This document shows, one piece after another, positions 8,351-15,913 of a stretch of DNA of 54,088 bases; positions within the stretch are counted from its first letter, which is position 1, and the number at the start of each line of letters is the position of its first letter. The notes under the pieces were generated by a model. It did not search any database. It was given only the letters and a program-made list of their open reading frames with translations, and was not told where the DNA came from. Position numbers and translations under genes: made by a program. Source of the DNA: Hugenholtzia roseola DSM 9546 (GTDB taxonomy: Bacteria; Bacteroidota; Bacteroidia; Cytophagales; Bernardetiaceae); contig NZ_AUGI01000053.1 in the NCBI RefSeq assembly GCF_000422585.1, positions 1 to 54,088 on the forward strand, read 5' to 3'.

Positions 8351-9784
8351 ATGACATTTTCTCTTTTTTATTGTAGAAAAATAGTTTTCTTTACTATTTT
8401 ATTTGTACTACTCTTTTTGCTCAATGCCTGTTCGGAAGGCGAGCGCAAAAGTTATGCGGATAGCGATTTTATAGCCGACGCGCCCTTCGCGCTTCCTACC
8501 TCGACACTTACAACTCCTATCTTGATTGAAGTGGCAGACATAGAAAAACGCCTCAATCAGGAAATCAAAGGCGATATTATCAACGACGATAGCTTTGAAA
8601 AAGATGGCGTGAAGTTGCGTGTTAGCAAAATAGAGCCTATAAAAATTCATTTAAAAAAGAATGTTTTGTTTTATACTGTTCCATTGAAAGTTTGGGTAGA
8701 AAAACAGGTAAAAAAAAATATTTTTAAAAAAGAAATAAAAGCGGAAAAAGATTTGTCTTTCTCCCTGCGCCTACAATTCAAATCCGAAGTAGAAATTGAT
8801 TCAGATTGGAAGCTCCAAACCAAAACCAAACAAATTGGCTTAGAGTGGATAGAAAAACCCAGCCTTAAAATTGGTTTTATCAAAATCGGTTTGGCAGCCA
8901 CCATAGAAAAAGCATTAAACAAAAAAAAGGAAGATTTAGAAAATAAAATAGACCAAGTAGCGCAAAGACTCAACGTATTAGAAAAGGTAGTAGGTAATAT
9001 TTGGAAAAAATTGCAAGACCCTATTTTATTAGATAAAAAGACAAATAAGGTTTGGTTAGTAAATCAACCTACTAAAATTGAAGCCAGCAAAATCGGCAGT
9101 ATCCAAAGTAAAGAAGGCAATTGTTTAGAAATTTTCGTTAAGATTCATACCAATATAAAAACTATCATCAGTGAAAAGCCTGCCGTTTCTTACGTGCCAC
9201 TTCCTGCGCTGCGCCTCAATAAAAAACTCCAAAATGAAGGTTTTGCCTTGCATGTGGAAGGCATTGTTTTTTATCAAACCGTCAATCAGATTTTGAGCGA
9301 AAAAGTGCAAGATACGGTTCTTAAATTTCCCGACTACGACTATGCAGTAAAAATCAAAAAAGCCGCTGTAAGTGGTCAGGGCAAATTTTTAGTCTTTGAA
9401 TTGGGCGCAGAAGGCGATGTCAATGGCAATGTTTTTTTTAGGGGCAGACCGCTTCTGGATACCGCTACGGTGCAAATTAAGGTGCAAGATTTCGACTTCG
9501 ACGTGCAGACAGAAGAAACCATCTTGCAAACGGCACAGTGGCTCATGAAAGAAAGTGCCAAAGAGCGCGTACAGGAAATGCTCGTTTTTTCGCTACAATC
9601 TTACACTGAAAAATTGCCCCTTCTTATCAAAGAAGGACTCTCAAAAGGTAAAATTTCTGAACAAGTGGAAATAGACATTCAAACTTTTGAACTATACCCA
9701 CAGGAGATGCGCCTAACCACAGACGCACTCAATCTATACGCCATTTCCAAAGGAAAAATCGCTATCAAAATCTTAAAACTTTAA
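8351..9784 (+). CDS. DUF4403-family lipoprotein
   Basis: The start at 8351 (MTFSLFYCRKIVFFTILF) gives a 477-residue protein with a proper lipoprotein signal and lipobox LLNAC (Cys27). The open frame extends about 350 bases further 5', but only this start places the signal peptide at the N-terminus. The body contains repeated segments typical of DUF4403 proteins (VADIEKRLNQEIKGDI, FYTVPLKVWVEKQ, ARVLAP-like linker regions, a C-terminal FELYPQEMRLTTDALNLY), a BPI/SMP-like fold family of unknown function in Bacteroidota. It is likely anchored in the cell envelope. The HD-hydrolase gene begins 4 bases after its stop, so the two are probably co-transcribed. Confidence 0.75.
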   Translation: MTFSLFYCRKIVFFTILFVLLFLLNACSEGERKSYADSDFIADAPFALPTSTLTTPILIEVADIEKRLNQEIKGDIINDDSFEKDGVKLRVSKIEPIKIHLKKNVLFYTVPLKVWVEKQVKKNIFKKEIKAEKDLSFSLRLQFKSEVEIDSDWKLQTKTKQIGLEWIEKPSLKIGFIKIGLAATIEKALNKKKEDLENKIDQVAQRLNVLEKVVGNIWKKLQDPILLDKKTNKVWLVNQPTKIEASKIGSIQSKEGNCLEIFVKIHTNIKTIISEKPAVSYVPLPALRLNKKLQNEGFALHVEGIVFYQTVNQILSEKVQDTVLKFPDYDYAVKIKKAAVSGQGKFLVFELGAEGDVNGNVFFRGRPLLDTATVQIKVQDFDFDVQTEETILQTAQWLMKESAKERVQEMLVFSLQSYTEKLPLLIKEGLSKGKISEQVEIDIQTFELYPQEMRLTTDALNLYAISKGKIAIKILKL

Positions 9785-9788
9785 TTTT

Positions 9789-10445
9789 ATGAAAAAAGAA
9801 AACTATTTTATATTACAAAATATCTGGACAGAAATTGGCGTATCATTGTCGCTCGAAGCCGCACTTCAAAATGACTTTGATGCTATTTTCGAAGACCTCA
9901 TAAGGCGATATAGTGAAAAGCATAGAGCATATCACAACTTGGTGCATTTGGTCGATATTTTTAATAGTCTGAAAAATATTACTTTTTTAGATAAAAATTC
10001 TATTTATTTTTCTGTCTTTTTTCATGATGCCATCTATCAGCCTTTGAAACAAGACAATGAAATGCAAAGTGCAGAGTTGGCTCTTTCAAAATTAGAAAAG
10101 TTTAAGTTTTATTTAAAAAATAATGAATTAGAAAAAATCAAGCATTATATTTTAGCGACTCAAAAGCATCAACTACAAAAAGAGGATAAAGAAGAAGAAG
10201 ATTTGGCGTATTTCTTAGATGCAGACTTGAAAATTTTGGGCAGTGAAACCGAAAGCTATCAAATTTATACCCAAGCTATAAGGAAAGAGTACCAAATTGT
10301 ACCAGATTTTTTATATAAAAGAGGTAGAAAAAAGGCATTAACTCATTTTTTAGCACAAGAAAAAATATACAAAACCGCTTTTTTTTATGAAAAATATGAA
10401 AATCAAGCCCGAAAAAACATAGAATATGAACTATCAAAACTGTAA
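9789..10445 (+). CDS. Predicted HD-superfamily metal-dependent hydrolase
   Basis: A 218-residue cytosolic protein. Metal-binding motifs are visible: YHN..H at residues 48-53, the HD pair at 79-80 (VFFHDAIY), and the following NE..SA (90-95), then KHYILATQKHQ and a late Asp in YFLDADLKILG. This pattern matches the COG4339-type family of predicted HD phosphohydrolases, whose substrate is unknown. The KHLY-like end motif YKTAFFYEKYENQARKNIEYEL is also typical. It sits 4 bases downstream of the DUF4403 gene, which implies an operon, though the two have no obvious shared function. Confidence 0.82.
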   Translation: MKKENYFILQNIWTEIGVSLSLEAALQNDFDAIFEDLIRRYSEKHRAYHNLVHLVDIFNSLKNITFLDKNSIYFSVFFHDAIYQPLKQDNEMQSAELALSKLEKFKFYLKNNELEKIKHYILATQKHQLQKEDKEEEDLAYFLDADLKILGSETESYQIYTQAIRKEYQIVPDFLYKRGRKKALTHFLAQEKIYKTAFFYEKYENQARKNIEYELSKL

Positions 10446-10466
10446 TTTTTTGAAACTATCGCATCA

Positions 10467-11582
10467 CTATCGCATCACTTCGGCAGCCTCCGTAATGGCG
10501 GCTTTCCAAGCGGGAATGAGCGTTGCGGTTAGATAGGGGAAAAGCGAAAGGGCAAAAATGGCTAATATATCGCCCAAAGAAACCACAGGATAGAGGTGAA
10601 AAGAGGGATATAAAACCGACCAACCCGCCAAAAGCGGCTTTAATAAGGGTGCTTTTAGGGCAAAGACATGCGCAAAGGCAAGCAAAATGCCGATAGAAGT
10701 TGCCAAAATTGCAACCAAAGCCCCTTCGTAAAATTTAAGCCGCAAGACATCGGAAATATGCCAACCAACGGCTTTCAAAATTCCAATTTCTCTGCGCTCG
10801 GCAGCATTAAGCCCTGCGGCGCGTTCCCAAGCCAAAATTAGGAAAGCAAATATTCCTAAAAGCGAACCATATAATAAAATGCCGCCGCGCCAACTGAAAA
10901 GTGCCTGATAGGTAGCCTCCAATTCTTCGCGCTGCGTGATGCGAAAGGCAGGAAATTGCGTTCTTATTTTACGTGAAATGTTATCTATTTCGGCAGGATT
11001 ATAGATGGAAATGGCTAAATCTGTGGCTTGCTGCGGCGTGAGTCCTAAAAAAACTTGCGCTTCTGCAATGGGAACAGCCACCAAATCTTGTGTTAGAATT
11101 GCCGTTTGTGGGCTGAAAGGCGTTTCTATTTTCCACGTCATTTTGTTGCCTTCCGCCGTCGTAAGGCTGATAAAGTCCTGATTTTCAAGCCCTTTGAGAG
11201 CTAAAATGCCATCTCCTACGCAAGCCGTTTGCGAAGGCAGGCTATCTTTTCCCATCAAAGTAAAGACCGCCCCCGTTGCCTCATCAAAAGCATAGCCCCA
11301 ATATCGCGCCTGCACTTTTTTCACCCCTCGAATTTGCGCAATACTATCCTGCCACTGCTTTTCTATCGCAACCAAACGCCCCCCTTGTAACTTTTGCACC
11401 CAAATTTCGGGCAGTTCAGATAGTACATCTTGCGTTTGTTTTTGTAAAGCACTTGTAAAAAAAATAATTGAACCATAAAAAGCCACAACCCAAGCATATA
11501 TGAAAACGAGCGAAAAAAACTTAAAAGGACGCTCTAAAAGACTTTGAAAAGCATAACGAAATAAATGTAATGTTTTTTGCAT
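10467..11582 (-). CDS. FtsX-like ABC transporter permease
   Basis: The start at 11582 (MQKTLHLFRYAFQSLLERP) gives 371 residues; an ATG at 11615 would add 11 Lys/Phe-rich residues. There is one N-terminal membrane helix, a periplasmic domain of about 190 residues (MacB-like), and three C-terminal helices. The pattern ERAAGLNAAERREIGILKAVG before the second helix is diagnostic of FtsX/MacB-type permeases. No ATP-binding subunit is adjacent, so it either partners with one encoded elsewhere or works with DevC-type systems. It lies downstream of the MazG-like gene on the same strand with a short gap. The substrate is unknown. Confidence 0.82.
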   Translation of the reverse strand: MQKTLHLFRYAFQSLLERPFKFFSLVFIYAWVVAFYGSIIFFTSALQKQTQDVLSELPEIWVQKLQGGRLVAIEKQWQDSIAQIRGVKKVQARYWGYAFDEATGAVFTLMGKDSLPSQTACVGDGILALKGLENQDFISLTTAEGNKMTWKIETPFSPQTAILTQDLVAVPIAEAQVFLGLTPQQATDLAISIYNPAEIDNISRKIRTQFPAFRITQREELEATYQALFSWRGGILLYGSLLGIFAFLILAWERAAGLNAAERREIGILKAVGWHISDVLRLKFYEGALVAILATSIGILLAFAHVFALKAPLLKPLLAGWSVLYPSFHLYPVVSLGDILAIFALSLFPYLTATLIPAWKAAITEAAEVMR

Positions 11583-11618
11583 ATTTTTTATTTTTTTAGA
11601 ATAAATAAAAAACAAAGT

Positions 11619-12005
11619 TTAAGCCTGCCAGTTTCGCCTTTCGTTGTCTTTATTTTTTTCTATAAAAGCCTTTTGCAAATCAATTTCAAAATAATTAGCG
11701 AGGTCTAAAATATAATTTAAAACATCTACTAATTCCGAAGCCAAAAGCGCACGTGTCGCCTCCTTTGTAGTGCCGTCTTCGGCTCTTTTGTGCAAGTTGG
11801 TGTGCCTACGAATGGCGTTTGCCAATTCGCCCACTTCTTCCGAAAGTAACAAAAAAATTTCTAAATGTGAGTTTTTATCCCAACCTTTTTCTTTACAAAG
11901 TGCAGCGATATAGTGCTGTAAATCGGTTAGCGTAGCCTCTGAATGGATTTCCAGTGCCTCTTTTGAGGAATTAGGCAGAAAGCGATTTTTTTGATTATCT
12001 TCCAA
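11619..12005 (-). CDS. MazG-like nucleotide pyrophosphohydrolase
   Basis: A 128-residue all-alpha protein. It carries the Mg-binding signature EExxE at residues 56-60 (SEEVGELANAIRR) and ExxD at 91-94 (SELVDVLNYILDLANYF), the hallmark of the all-alpha NTP pyrophosphatase (MazG/dUTPase) superfamily. Such enzymes hydrolyse non-canonical or excess nucleoside triphosphates to monophosphates. The single-domain length indicates a small MazG-like enzyme rather than full E. coli MazG. It lies just upstream of the permease gene. Confidence 0.85.
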   Translation of the reverse strand: MEDNQKNRFLPNSSKEALEIHSEATLTDLQHYIAALCKEKGWDKNSHLEIFLLLSEEVGELANAIRRHTNLHKRAEDGTTKEATRALLASELVDVLNYILDLANYFEIDLQKAFIEKNKDNERRNWQA

Positions 12006-12049
12006 TTTGGTGTTTTTTTTGGTTTTATACTTGAAATGATGAGGTTGCG

Positions 12050-12089
12050 CTTGTTGCTACTTGTGCGTTTCACGCCAAGTAGCAACAAG
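12050..12089. terminator. Long stem-loop between lipoprotein and MazG-like genes
   Basis: CTTGTTGCTACTTG (12050-12063) and CAAGTAGCAACAAG (12076-12089) are exact complements around a 12-base loop that itself has GCG/CGC. On the minus strand it follows the lipoprotein gene and precedes the MazG-like gene. It may be a terminator or a leader structure; the T-run expected of an intrinsic terminator is weak. Confidence 0.55.
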
Positions 12090-12128
12090 GGTATTCAACT
12101 CTTTTTTATTTTTTTCTAATAGAAAAAT

Positions 12129-12737
12129 TTAGTTATATTCCCCAACTGTAATCGTTTCTGTCGTAATTTCGTTGCTGGTATGCAGGGCGCGGTCGGCAAT
12201 CTTGACGCGAAAACGCAGCACATCTCCCCTGCTTGTAATGGGGTTAGGAAAGAGTTGGAAGCTAAAACGCAAAACGCCCTCCAAAGCAGTGGGCTTGCCC
12301 AAGCTATTGAGGGGGGGAAAACGCCCGTTGAGGGTAAAGGTTTGGTCGCCAAACATCAGGGTCTGAAAAGAGCCATCAGGTTGTTGCTTTTCTACTTCAA
12401 CAAAATAATTGTAATAAAAAGGATTAGGCGAACCATCAGCATTGAAAAGCGTGTAGGGCGGCAAAGAATCGGCGGGACTCAAACCCAAATCTCCGTCGCC
12501 ATCTTCAAAATAAATGGTAATAGAGATAGAATCTGTATTTTGAAAACTTTTACTTGCAATATTCTGCACATTCTCAAATCTAATTTGTGGAATTACGGGA
12601 TAATCTGGCTCTGCCAAACAGCCCGAAAGCAAGAAAAACAAGCCGCCCACGAAGCATTTTGCAAGACCAGACCCAAGAAATGAGCTTTGAAACGAACTGC
12701 CCCAAAAAGAGGCGAAGCGAGAAAACAGTGAGAACAT
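12129..12737 (-). CDS. Small putative lipoprotein (acidic, unknown function)
   Basis: The start at 12737 (MFSLFSRF) gives 202 residues; ATGs at 12773 and 12794 are alternatives. A hydrophobic run ends in the lipobox LLSGC (Cys40 from this start), so it is probably a lipoprotein with an unusually long leader. The mature part is beta-rich, with an Asp/Gly-rich motif EDGDGDLGLSPADS, possibly Ca-binding, and a C-terminal FRVKIADRALHTSNEI. This type of short lipoprotein with EDGDGDLG is common in Bacteroidota, but no function can be assigned. It is divergent from the LuxE-like gene. Confidence 0.7.
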   Translation of the reverse strand: MFSLFSRFASFWGSSFQSSFLGSGLAKCFVGGLFFLLSGCLAEPDYPVIPQIRFENVQNIASKSFQNTDSISITIYFEDGDGDLGLSPADSLPPYTLFNADGSPNPFYYNYFVEVEKQQPDGSFQTLMFGDQTFTLNGRFPPLNSLGKPTALEGVLRFSFQLFPNPITSRGDVLRFRVKIADRALHTSNEITTETITVGEYN

Positions 12738-12812
12738 AGGGGTATCGTATTTGTTTTTTTGTTTATTTTGCATAGCTCTTGTATAAAAAACCACTCGATA
12801 AAAACCGCAGGT

Positions 12813-13847
12813 ATGCCTACTTCACCCTCACAAGTGTCTGATTTTGAAACTTTTAGCTCTGTTTTCAAGCGCGAACTCTTCAATTTAGCACCTTGCGATT
12901 TTGAAGACCACGCCTTACAACTTTTTCGCCAACAGGCAAGGCACAACCCAGTTTATCGTCAGTATTTACAGTATTTAGACGTAAAGATAAGCGAAATTGT
13001 GGCAATTTCGCAGATTCCTTTTCTACCAATTTCATTTTTTAAAACCCATCACGTACAAACAGGCACGCGCCCCATCGAAATGTGTTTTCAAAGCAGTGGC
13101 ACAACGGGCAGCAGTAGAAGCCAACATTTCGTAACCGATACTCAATTTTACTTACAAAACTGCAAAACTATTTTTGAACTTTTTTATAATAATTTAGAAC
13201 AATATAAACTTTTTGCGCTGCTGCCCTCCTATCAAGAACGCGAAGGCTCTTCTCTAATTTTGATGATAGACGATTTTTTAAACTATACAAAAAAGGAATC
13301 GGGTTATTTTTTAAATCAAAATCAAGCACTTAGGCAAGCACTTTTGAAAAGTGCAGAGAAGGATGAGAAAACAATTCTTTTTGGCGTAACCTACGCGCTT
13401 TTGGAATTTGCCGAGCAGTGGGTAGCCGAGGGGCTGCCTGCCCTACCCAATTTATTGATTTTCGAAACGGGGGGCATGAAAGGACGGGGCAGAGAGCGCG
13501 TCCGCCAAGAGGTGCATCAACTTTTGCAGCAGGCTTTTGGCGTTCCGCAAATCCATTCCGAATATGGCATGACCGAACTTCTTTCACAGGGTTATTCCGA
13601 AAAAGAGGGCGTTTTTAAGTTTCCCCCTTGGGCGCGTGTGCTACTGCGCGACCCCAACGACCCCTTCGAGCAGGGACTCTCACAAGGCGGCATCAACGTC
13701 ATCGACCTTGCCAATGTAGAAAGTTGTGCCTTTATAGAAACGCAAGATTTGGGCAAAATGCGCCCCGACGTAGCCCCTGACGCTTTTGAAGTTTTGGGTA
13801 GGTTTGATAACAGTGATGTAAGGGGCTGCAATTTATTAGTTTTATGA
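12813..13847 (+). CDS. LuxE-like acyl-protein synthetase / acyl-activating enzyme
   Basis: The start at 12813 (MPTSPSQVSDFETF) gives 344 residues. It belongs to the adenylate-forming superfamily: the phosphate-binding loop is FQSSGTTGSSRS, a second motif is IHSEYGMTELLSQGY, and GRFDNSDVRGC is at the C-terminus. It lacks the C-terminal subdomain of full acyl-CoA ligases, as in LuxE (the acyl-protein synthetase of luciferase fatty acid reductases) and its Bacteroidota homologs, which are often annotated 'acyl transferase'. No luxC or luxD partner is nearby, so bioluminescence is not implied. It probably activates an acyl or amino acid group. It ends 15 bases from the convergent DsbA-family gene. 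Confidence 0.78.
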   Translation: MPTSPSQVSDFETFSSVFKRELFNLAPCDFEDHALQLFRQQARHNPVYRQYLQYLDVKISEIVAISQIPFLPISFFKTHHVQTGTRPIEMCFQSSGTTGSSRSQHFVTDTQFYLQNCKTIFELFYNNLEQYKLFALLPSYQEREGSSLILMIDDFLNYTKKESGYFLNQNQALRQALLKSAEKDEKTILFGVTYALLEFAEQWVAEGLPALPNLLIFETGGMKGRGRERVRQEVHQLLQQAFGVPQIHSEYGMTELLSQGYSEKEGVFKFPPWARVLLRDPNDPFEQGLSQGGINVIDLANVESCAFIETQDLGKMRPDVAPDAFEVLGRFDNSDVRGCNLLVL

Positions 13848-13854
13848 GATAAAA

Positions 13855-13873
13855 ATTGTTTTTTACAAACAAT
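13855..13873. terminator. Short hairpin between convergent genes
   Basis: ATTGTTT (13855-13861) and AAACAAT (13867-13873) pair around TTTAC. It overlaps the 3' end of the DsbA-family gene and follows the LuxE-like stop. It is a weak candidate terminator for both. Confidence 0.35.
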
Positions 13874-14606
13874 CATCTCCTACTCGACAAGCCGCCTGAC
13901 CTGTCGTGTCGGTCTTTCCTTCTGTTTGAGCAGCCGCCATATCATTTGATTTTTTAGCTAACATTTCAAATGTTTTTTGTAGCACAGACACAAACGCCTC
14001 TTTTGGCTGCGCCCCTGAAACGGCATATTTTCCCTCGAAAACAAAAAACGGCACGCCTCGCACGCCTATCTTTCGCGCCTCTTCTATGTCGTTTTCAATT
14101 TCTTTTAAGTATAATTTTTGTTTAAAAATAGTTTCTATTTCTGTCGGCTCAAAGCCCAATTCTTTGCCCAAAGCGATAAGGGTATGCTCTGCATCTAACT
14201 TTTTCCCCTCCGTAAAAAAAGCCTGAAAAAGACGCTCTTTGGCTTGGGTTTGTTTATTTTTTGTCTTGGCAAAATGCAAAAATTGATGCGCTTTTTGCGT
14301 TTTTACAAGTTGGGTCTTATCAAATTGATAGTCAAGCCCTAAGGATTTTGCCCTTTGTGCCACCTGCAAATGCGCCATTTTCGCCTGCGCGAGGCTTGTG
14401 CCATACTTTTCTGCAAAAAATTGATACGAACTTTTATCGTAATTATCAGGCAAATCTGGCATTAGCTCAAAACTTTTCCACTCGATTTCTACCGCCTGCG
14501 TTTTTTCGAGGCTTTCGAGTGCATTTTCCAATTCGCGCTTTCCGATATAACAAAAAGGGCAAACGAGGTCGCTCCAAATTTCGATTTTTAACTTGTTTGA
14601 GTTCAT
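13863..14606 (-). CDS. DsbA-family oxidoreductase (FrnE-like)
   Basis: A 247-residue thioredoxin-fold protein. The active-site motif C16-P-F-C19 sits in WSDLVCPFCYIGKREL. The cis-Pro loop is GVRGVPFFVFEGKYAVSGAQ, and an alpha-helical insertion lies between, as in FrnE/2-hydroxychromene-2-carboxylate isomerase-like proteins. It has no signal peptide, so it is probably cytosolic. It is a thiol-disulfide oxidoreductase of unknown substrate. It starts 6 bases after the EnvC-like gene ends, so the two are probably in one operon. Confidence 0.87.
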   Translation of the reverse strand: MNSNKLKIEIWSDLVCPFCYIGKRELENALESLEKTQAVEIEWKSFELMPDLPDNYDKSSYQFFAEKYGTSLAQAKMAHLQVAQRAKSLGLDYQFDKTQLVKTQKAHQFLHFAKTKNKQTQAKERLFQAFFTEGKKLDAEHTLIALGKELGFEPTEIETIFKQKLYLKEIENDIEEARKIGVRGVPFFVFEGKYAVSGAQPKEAFVSVLQKTFEMLAKKSNDMAAAQTEGKTDTTGQAACRVGDDCL

Positions 14607-14612
14607 AATTTT

Positions 14613-15824
14613 TTATTTTGTTATCCAATGTTCGGGATTGAGCTTGGTTTGGTGTCGCCAAATCTGAAACTCTATTTCGTAAAGGTCGTTTTTGAAAGCC
14701 CCAACAGTGCCAATTTCTTGTTTGGTCTGGACTTTGTCGCCTGCTTTGATAGAAACAGTTTTAAGTTTTGAATAAACAGTAAAATATTCGCCATGCTGAA
14801 TAATGACCAAATAACCGCGTCCGGGAATTTCGCTTACATCTACCACTTTTCCAACAAAAATCGCACGAACACGCTCGGCAGGCGAAGTTCTGATGTCAAT
14901 TCCCAACTTTTCAATTTCTATTTTTTTCTCGTTTTCTTTGGTAGGCAGATATTCCTGAATCCCGAAATGCGCCGAAATAAAGCCATTCTGAACAGGCCAT
15001 ATCATATTGCCCTTGTTTTTGGCAAAATTAGTAGCCAATAATTTTTCCTCACCACTCAAAGAAGCTGCAAATTCTGCCTGCCCGATACTTTGACTAACCA
15101 ATTCGTTGAGTTCTTTCAGTACGCGCTTTTCTTTTCCCAATTCTGATAATAACTGACTTTCTTTGTTGCGAATTTGTGAAATAAGACCACTTTGTTTCTT
15201 TTTAAGCTGCTCCAATTCTATTTTTTCTTTGGCTTGTACAGCATAAAGTTCTGTTTTTTCTTCTCTTTGTGAAGCTAATTTGGCGTTCTGACTCAATAGT
15301 TGATTTTTTAGTTTTTCTATTTGTATAATTTGTTCATTTCTAACTTCATTATACTTTTGAAAATAGCGTAGCCTTGCCAGTAGCTCCTGCAAATTTTCCG
15401 AAGCCAAAAGCAGGACAAGACGGTCGTATTGGTTATTCATCTTAAAGGTAATGAGCAAAACTTTCGCATACTCGGCTTTCAAAGCGGTCAAATCGTCTTC
15501 CAGAGCCTGCACCACTTGTTCGCTTTGTGAAATTTGCGCTTCTATCAATTCTGCTTCTTGTTCTAAAACGCCCAAAAGAGCCTCTCTTTGCTTGATTTGC
15601 CCACTGATGGCGTGCAAATTTTGAAGCGCGGAATTTCTATCCTGACGCGCCCTTGCCAAAATCCGATTCGTTTTGTTGATACGACTTAAAATGGCGTTGC
15701 GCTCGCGTTGAAGATAAGAGCGCGTATTTTTATTTTGCGCCTGCAAAGAAAAAGTAGCGATTTCTGCAAAATTTATCAGACCTAACAAGAAAAAAACTAA
15801 AAACAAGTGTCGTAAAAATTTCAT
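14613..15824 (-). CDS. EnvC-like murein hydrolase activator (coiled coil + degenerate LytM/M23 domain)
   Basis: A 403-residue protein with an N-terminal signal peptide (ending near SLQAQN), a long coiled coil (about residues 35-270, Gln/Glu/Lys-rich), and a C-terminal LytM fold (about 285-403). In an active M23 peptidase the last strand holds H-x-H; here it reads YEIEFQIWRHQ, so the first catalytic His is Glu and the second is Gln. This matches EnvC-type activators, which regulate amidases rather than cut peptidoglycan themselves. It probably acts in the periplasm at division or cell separation. A TTG / TATCTTTG promoter lies at 15866-15898. Confidence 0.85.
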   Translation of the reverse strand: MKFLRHLFLVFFLLGLINFAEIATFSLQAQNKNTRSYLQRERNAILSRINKTNRILARARQDRNSALQNLHAISGQIKQREALLGVLEQEAELIEAQISQSEQVVQALEDDLTALKAEYAKVLLITFKMNNQYDRLVLLLASENLQELLARLRYFQKYNEVRNEQIIQIEKLKNQLLSQNAKLASQREEKTELYAVQAKEKIELEQLKKKQSGLISQIRNKESQLLSELGKEKRVLKELNELVSQSIGQAEFAASLSGEEKLLATNFAKNKGNMIWPVQNGFISAHFGIQEYLPTKENEKKIEIEKLGIDIRTSPAERVRAIFVGKVVDVSEIPGRGYLVIIQHGEYFTVYSKLKTVSIKAGDKVQTKQEIGTVGAFKNDLYEIEFQIWRHQTKLNPEHWITK

Positions 15825-15865
15825 TTTTGTATCATTAAGTTGCCTACTTCAACTTTGGGTAGCAA

Positions 15866-15898
15866 CAAAGATACACAAAATAGCAATACAAAAAGCAA
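15866..15898 (-). promoter_or_regulatory. Promoter of EnvC-like gene
   Basis: On the minus strand a -7 box TATCTTTG (plus-strand CAAAGATA, 15866-15873) lies 41 bases before the ATG. A TTG about 22 bases further upstream can serve as the -33 box. Confidence 0.5.
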
Positions 15899-15913
15899 GG
15901 AAATCTGCCGCTC

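Noticed and set aside
12180-12683. A 167-codon plus-strand frame
   Set aside because: Antisense shadow of the small lipoprotein gene, which has a proper lipobox.
12813-13847. Bioluminescence gene luxE
   Set aside because: Only the enzyme family is matched; no luxC, luxD or luxAB is nearby, so the symbol is not used.
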